From Chloranthus sessilifolius (taxonomy: Eukaryota; Streptophyta; Magnoliopsida; Chloranthales; Chloranthaceae), in contig CM037586.1 in NCBI GenBank assembly GCA_021018995.1, positions 6,236,328 to 6,300,327 of the forward strand: a stretch of DNA of 64,000 nucleotides. Reading direction: 5' to 3'. Below, piece after piece: positions 59,175 through 64,000 of the stretch. How positions within the stretch are numbered: the first letter of the stretch is position 1; the number at the start of each line of letters is the position of its first letter. Both the position numbers and the translations under genes were made by a program. The notes below the pieces were generated by a model, which saw only the letters and a list, made by a program, of their open reading frames with translations, ran no database searches and was not told where the DNA came from.

Positions 59175-60640
59175 TCTATGTTGTACACTGTAGCACAGTC
59201 ATCAGTTGAGATATCCAGGCGGCAGACCAGCATGTAGATGGGACACACTCTAAAATTATTCTTATCGGATTCCAACATTTTGGTCAGAATACTTTTTGTG
59301 CAGAATGTGTATCATTCTCATATTCTTTACTCATACATTTGAAGGATCTTGATCAGATGATCAGAATTGACAAAAAATGAGATTCTTTGTCGGAAGCTTA
59401 TCTGTCCACCATGGCCTGCCACTTAGACATATTGGGTTCATGATCATGTGTGCCACATGCACACTCTTATGACCACTATTGTCATATGTGATTGCATATG
59501 CGATCTTGGAAGACATTTTCGCATATGCACACTCTTATGACCACTGTTGTCATATGCGATCGCATATGCGATCCTGGAAGAAATTTTCGCATATGCCATC
59601 ATGGCATATGCGATCCTGACTGTATGTGATCGCATACACATGTATGCGATCACATACTGTCGCATAATTGCATAGACGCATACTGACGCATATGCGATCG
59701 CATACATCTCCAAGGTCATATTTATGACCGTTGGAGCTTTTTTTTATTTTTTATTTTTGCTGTTTAAGGCTCCCCAAAGTCTATAAATGTTCCTCTTCCT
59801 AATCCATACCACTTCCATCCAAGGTATGATTTGTTCCTTTTTGGTCTCGTTTTTGAGTTTTTAGTGCTCTATTTTGTTTAATATCAATGAAATTTATATT
59901 TTCCCTTCTAAATTATGGGTTATATAATTATATTATATACTTTTATGTGGTATTCTGGACACTACAAAATTAATAGAGCACAAATTAACACAAAACATAA
60001 TACTGATCAATATGGGGAACTTTGGGGATTTTTGGGAATTTTTTTGGGTTTTTTTCAAAAAAATAAATAAAATTTTTATGCCATGGCATAATTGCATATG
60101 CGATGGCCCTATTGCCATATCATAGGGTCACATATGCGATTTGACTACATTGCTTATGACCCATCTCACAATTGTTGCATGGCCCTCCAACGTTATACCA
60201 ATTCTTCCTCTTGAGCCTTTGACCTAATGCAGAGAAGGGACTATGTTGTACACTGTCTCACAGTCATCAGTTGAGATGTCCAGGCGGCAGGTAATCATGT
60301 AGATGGGACACACTCTAAAATCTTTCTTATCGGATTCCAACATTTTGATCAAAGTACTTTTTGTGCATAATGTGTATCATTCTTATATACTCTTTACTTG
60401 TACATTTGAAGGATCTTAAACGGATCTTGATCAGATCAGAATTGACAGAAAATGATATTCTTTGTCTGAAGCTTATCTGTCCACCCACCATGGCCTCCCA
60501 CTTAGACGTATTGGGTTCATGATCATGTGTGCCACTGCCACATGCACTCTTATGACCCATCTCACAATTGTTGCATGGCCTGCCACGTAATACCAATTCC
60601 TAGGCCTTTGACCTAATGCAGAGAAGGCACAACTGTAGGT
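59175..60640 (+). repeat. About 390-bp tandem duplication, one copy carrying a hAT element
   Basis: Copy 1 spans 59175-59473 plus 60153-60240; copy 2 spans 60241-60640. Shared words include gttgtacactgt, cagtcatcagttgaga, ccaggcggcag, gatgggacacactctaaaat and gttcatgatcatgtgtgcca. Copy 2 reads without a break across the site where copy 1 holds the hAT insertion (cactcttatgacccatctcaca), so it is a preserved empty site. Confidence 0.85.
59474..60152. mobile_element. Non-autonomous hAT element with GCATATGCGATCGCATATGC palindromes
   Basis: It begins cactattgtcat (59474), repeated as cactgttgtcatatg (59542), and ends gatttgactacattg. The duplication is cttatgac (59466-59473 and 60153-60160); an internal copy at 59534-59541 shows a 68-bp local duplication of the left end. 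The left 230 bp is a run of catatgcgat, atgcgatcgcatatgcgatcc and gtatgcgatcacata words; the right end mirrors them. It shares the TTGTCA-type end and palindromic subterminal layout with 31370-32218. There is no transposase. Confidence 0.85.
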
Positions 60641-61488
60641 AGCTCTATTTTGGAGGCAAATAGGTTCTGTTGGAAGAAAATACCAGAGATCCTAATGATT
60701 TCAGATTGTAAATTCCTTTGTGATGAGGGTATTTTTTTATCCCGACTCTATAAGCTGCACAGATTTAAAGGTTGGAGGAGTTGTCAAATTTATCCAGTTT
60801 TGACGTTAATGGTGACATCCAATTTATGAGGAATGACTCGCATTAAAAAGGCGAGATCAATGATGGGGTGCTGCATTTGAAGGGACGCTTGACGGCTGCA
60901 GGTAACAGCAGTGCATGACACTTTAAATGCGGGAGCCACGGTATGATGTCGCCTTGTGAGTCGGGATAGGTTCCAAATGGGTCCCCGAAGACACATAAGG
61001 AAGGGCAATTAGTTCGTCCGGACTGCGACTTATTCCCCCTGAACACTAGACTGAGTTCAAACCTTCGTAACCTCCAGACACGTGGACACACGCCATCAAA
61101 GGTCAAAGAGGTTGATAACACCGACTCAGTCACACATGTCAATCAGGCGGACAGTAGTGAAACTGGTCGAACTGGACCTCTATTTTTACCAGGCCAACCC
61201 AGTGGCCTTTTCTGGGCCTGACGGAACCTGGCTATTTGACGATGGGATCAATACCGGCAATGGGTTGACTATCGAGCCCAATGTTCCCATCAATGGGCCT
61301 TTCTCTTTGAATAATAGAGTTATAGAGTCTGAGTCTCTAAGGCCGGGACTAACCCCTTGTGTTGCTAATCTTTCTTTGGGTGTTGAGTGCATATGTATTG
61401 GGTCTGGTTGCAGGTCCGATTGCAAGAGTTCAACCACATCGCAACAGGTGGTCCTTCCGAAGCAGCGAAAGAGCACTATCGATGAGGG
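60641..61488. other. Unassigned sequence, possibly LINE ORF1-related
   Basis: A plus-strand frame (61082-61543) of 153 codons reads through VAFSGPDGTWLFDDGINTGN and NVPINGPFSLNN, Gly/Pro/Asn-rich words that recall plant LINE ORF1 proteins. There is no second LINE word to confirm it. The frame runs into hAT copy C at 61497, so it is not a host gene in this form. Confidence 0.3.
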
Positions 61489-61496
61489 GTCCAGAG

Positions 61497-64000
61497 TATG
61501 GATCAAAATCTCAAATTCGGTTTTGGTTTCATTCATGACCTGAACCGTAAATTGGTCAAATTTCAGTCAAATTATCGATAAATTTCAGGTTTTTTTTAAA
61601 AATATGCTCCGAACTATAGTGAACTTTGCCGAACTTTATTTTATTGGTTTTTTAAAACTCTTTAATATTATTAGAACACATTTACACTAGTGAGACTAAT
61701 TTTCATCCGTTTAAAGCTACATGTCTATTATCATAAAATTTGGAACTTGAAGTAGACAAAAAAGGACTTCATTACCTGAACTCGAGCAACCACTTACTCA
61801 AAGCCACATAGAGTTCATGGGTGCTTCTTCTTCATCAACATCCCGAGCATCATTTTGTTGTCGTGGCCTATAATATTGTTCGTATTCATAGCCATATGCC
61901 CCGTGCTGAGATGCTTCTGGTGGTTGATCATGTTGGGGGTAGTAGTATACAACATACGATCCACCAAATAGTTGTGAAACGAAACTCTCATGACCTGGGT
62001 TGCTTGGCTGAGGATACTGTGGGTTGTAAGATTGGTTAGTAGGTTGAAACCCAAACCCACTAAAACTACTAATTGTAGAGTCAACGGTGTCGACAAAATC
62101 TTGTGGAGTTTGGTAGGACTCTGGTGGTCCTCTTTCTTTCAATCCTCCGTGTCTAAACGTGGGAGTGCCATACATAGTCATGTCATCGTCAGTCCATTGT
62201 CAAACTCTACCTGAAAACTGCCCATATAAAGTACCTCCATCACCACTGTAAGTTTCACCCCCACTGTGTGCCCTCTCCACCGCCATCGTCACCACCCCTA
62301 GTACCATCGTCATCATCACCACCACCTCCTCTGTTGTCATGACCACTACCACCTCTCCCATTGTCATCACCACTACCACCTCCCTCATCGTCATCTCTGG
62401 GAGGTGATCCTAGGCAACGAAGCGTTCGCTTTCTACGAGATTGTGAGGGTTGGTCTTCGACAACTCTTTTAGCTTGATCTAACCATTCTGTGCTCTGACT
62501 ATCCAAAACTGGAGCTTCTCTCTCCTCAATCCACTTTCTTAAAGGATCATCTTACGAGAAAATATAATCCAATTCGATCAGATTAAAATATTCCTCATCT
62601 ACATAAGAACACAAAATTAATTAATACGTTTTATTAAACATTGTAATTGAAATTCATGGATCACTTTGAAAGTAAGCTTGGTTTTATTAGATATTCTTAC
62701 CACGGCTCGCTCTTTTGATGTTTTTGACCCTTAACCTCATTGTAATGGGTGTAGACTAAATGTTCCAATCTTTCTATGGTTAGTCTATTCCTTGTTTTTG
62801 TATGGATAGGAGAGAAGGTGTTTCAATTTTGCTCGCAATTAGAGGAGGATGTAGTTTGACTTAACACTCGAATTGCTATCCTTCTTAAATGAGGGGCCTT
62901 CTTCACATCACCGAAGTTAATCCACCATTCGGCTGCATTGAATAATTTAGATACATCAAATTTAATGGACTATAAACTCTCATAAGTAAAATAAAATCCA
63001 ATTTACCTGACTTTTGGTTATAGATCTCGGATAACGATAGGGGGTTCTAAAAGAGCCAATTTTATTTCGAAAGAATTCAATCTGCACAGCATTGCCAAAC
63101 AGGGAAGACCAATGTTATAGATAGAAGTAATAATAATCTCAATAATTATACGAGAAAATTAACTATTTGTTACCTCTCTTATTGCCTTCCCTTGAACGTT
63201 GATGTCTGACTCCATCTATTGGAATACGCTTAGCAAGTCGCTATAGACCTCATCATCTATACTAAGATTTCGATTGTATTGGTAGACGGGGTTCAAGAAA
63301 TGCCCTGTTGAAACGTCTCAATTAATTAGAATAATAAAGATAAATCTAACGAAAGTATAATTCTCAATTAATTGAAAAAATGAATTACCTCTTGCATGCA
63401 GATTTTGGTGGAACTGCTTGTTCCACCTTTTATCGATCACCTTCCAGAATCTCTTGTAACTTTTGGGGTGCTTATCTCTAATGGCCAACTTTCCTTTCCA
63501 TGGCCTCATAGTCATACCCCATAGTGGGTTTGTCATCCCCATCTACCAATCTCAGTATGTGCACTAGCGGCTCAATGACATTCACAATGTACTTGACACT
63601 GTCCCAAAATGCGGAGTTGAAAACATTATCAGCCACTTTGTTAGCCAATGGTCGTTTTGCCTTTGGAAGACTGGCTTCGTAACTTGCCCATTGTTGAGAT
63701 GTAACCAGACTCTTCAAGCCTGCCCTATACTTATGTAAGCTTTGAAGGGCAACGAAGTGGGTGGCAAATCGAGTGGTTGCAGGTCTCATAATATCCCTTT
63801 CGTTCGTGAATATTCCCGTCAAGTTAATTAGGCTTGCACCACTGGTTATCATCTTATAGTTTTGTATAACTGTATGCATACTTTCCATCTTCCCGAGATC
63901 CGTGAGAATCAGGTCAATACAATAGGCTGTGCACGGGGTCCAGTAGATGTGTTTGTATGTAATTAGTTTGTTTCCAGCTGCCTTGTAGTTTGCTGCATTA
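61497..64000 (-). mobile_element. hAT transposon copy C (DUF659 type), runs off the window
   Basis: The left end tatggatcaaaatctc (61497) is a terminal repeat of the family, next to the non-coding end also seen in copies A and B (gttcggcaaagttcactatag-like on the minus strand). The putative duplication base sequence is gtccagag (61489-61496). The other end lies past 64000. Confidence 0.8.
61798..64000 (-). pseudogene. hAT transposase, DUF659 type, copy C (broken, partial)
   Basis: Reading right to left: the catalytic-fold region from 64000 to 63478 ([58 protein letters not shown]); a spacer; the dimerisation domain at 62700-62960 (complement of SNCERNW and LKHLVYTHYNEVKG-type words); a Gly/Asp-rich tail at 62255-62506 ([31 protein letters not shown]); and an aromatic C-terminus 61798-62181 with [40 protein letters not shown] and the stop after EEEAPMNSMWL. 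It keeps more intact stretches than copies A and B, but stops interrupt it. Confidence 0.8.

Noticed and set aside
61082..61543. Host gene for a 153-residue protein
   Set aside because: The frame runs into the terminal repeat of hAT copy C; no splice structure or conserved family was found.
1..64000. A complete new defence or biosynthetic gene system
   Set aside because: Every recognisable coding segment except the phosphatase exons belongs to a known transposable-element family; no cluster of unrecognised host genes is present.

Overview
This window is nuclear DNA from a flowering plant with a repeat-rich genome. The evidence is AT-rich spacer, plant-type hAT, Mutator-like, Ty1/copia, Ty3/gypsy, LINE-1-type and RTE-type elements, tRNA-derived SINEs, and one spliced plant gene with GT-AG introns. 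Very long, transposon-filled introns are typical of woody or early-diverging angiosperms such as magnoliids, but the lineage cannot be fixed from this sequence.

Only one host gene is supported. It is a plus-strand PP2C-type protein phosphatase of the BIPP2C1 / Arabidopsis PP2C62 type. It starts at 9570 and is still unfinished at 64000. Six exons are visible: 9570-9753, 9911-10743, 37100-37162, 37309-37445, 54980-55032 and 56487-56574. They encode a plastid-transit-like N-terminus, a long acidic region with a 65-residue tandem duplication, and the first part of the phosphatase domain. Intron 2 is about 26 kb and intron 4 about 17.5 kb. Both are filled with transposable elements. The rest of the catalytic domain must lie beyond 64000.

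Layout. 1-9.5 kb is upstream DNA with a SINE, hAT and Mutator-like MITEs, a 2-kb hAT deletion derivative, and an LTR-like stretch (5.7-7.2 kb) holding a clustered 12-mer motif, a TATA box and an array of covarying hairpins. 11.2-26.9 kb holds two head-to-head copies of a DUF659-type hAT transposon. The second copy is broken by nested solo LTRs (15.5-17.3 kb), a MITE (19.6 kb) and a nearly complete LINE with a 17-bp target duplication (20.05-26.4 kb). 27-35.5 kb holds a second LINE of the same family, broken by a MITE and an LTR-like element that itself carries an 849-bp hAT element, followed by an RNase H-bearing LINE. 37.7-45.4 kb holds gypsy-type LTR material. 45.4-54.4 kb holds copia remnants (one nested in another), a further LTR and a gypsy integrase fragment. 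57-64 kb holds a MITE, an RTE-type LINE tail, a duplicated segment with a hAT insertion in one copy only, and a third hAT copy running off the end.

The insertions give a relative chronology. The most unusual structures are the hairpin array at 6.69-7.13 kb, a hAT family in which a coding element, a 2-kb derivative and palindrome-rich MITEs share one terminal sequence, and a LINE ORF1 that begins with a RanBP2-like zinc finger. No intact mobile-element coding sequence, tRNA, rRNA or CRISPR array was seen.
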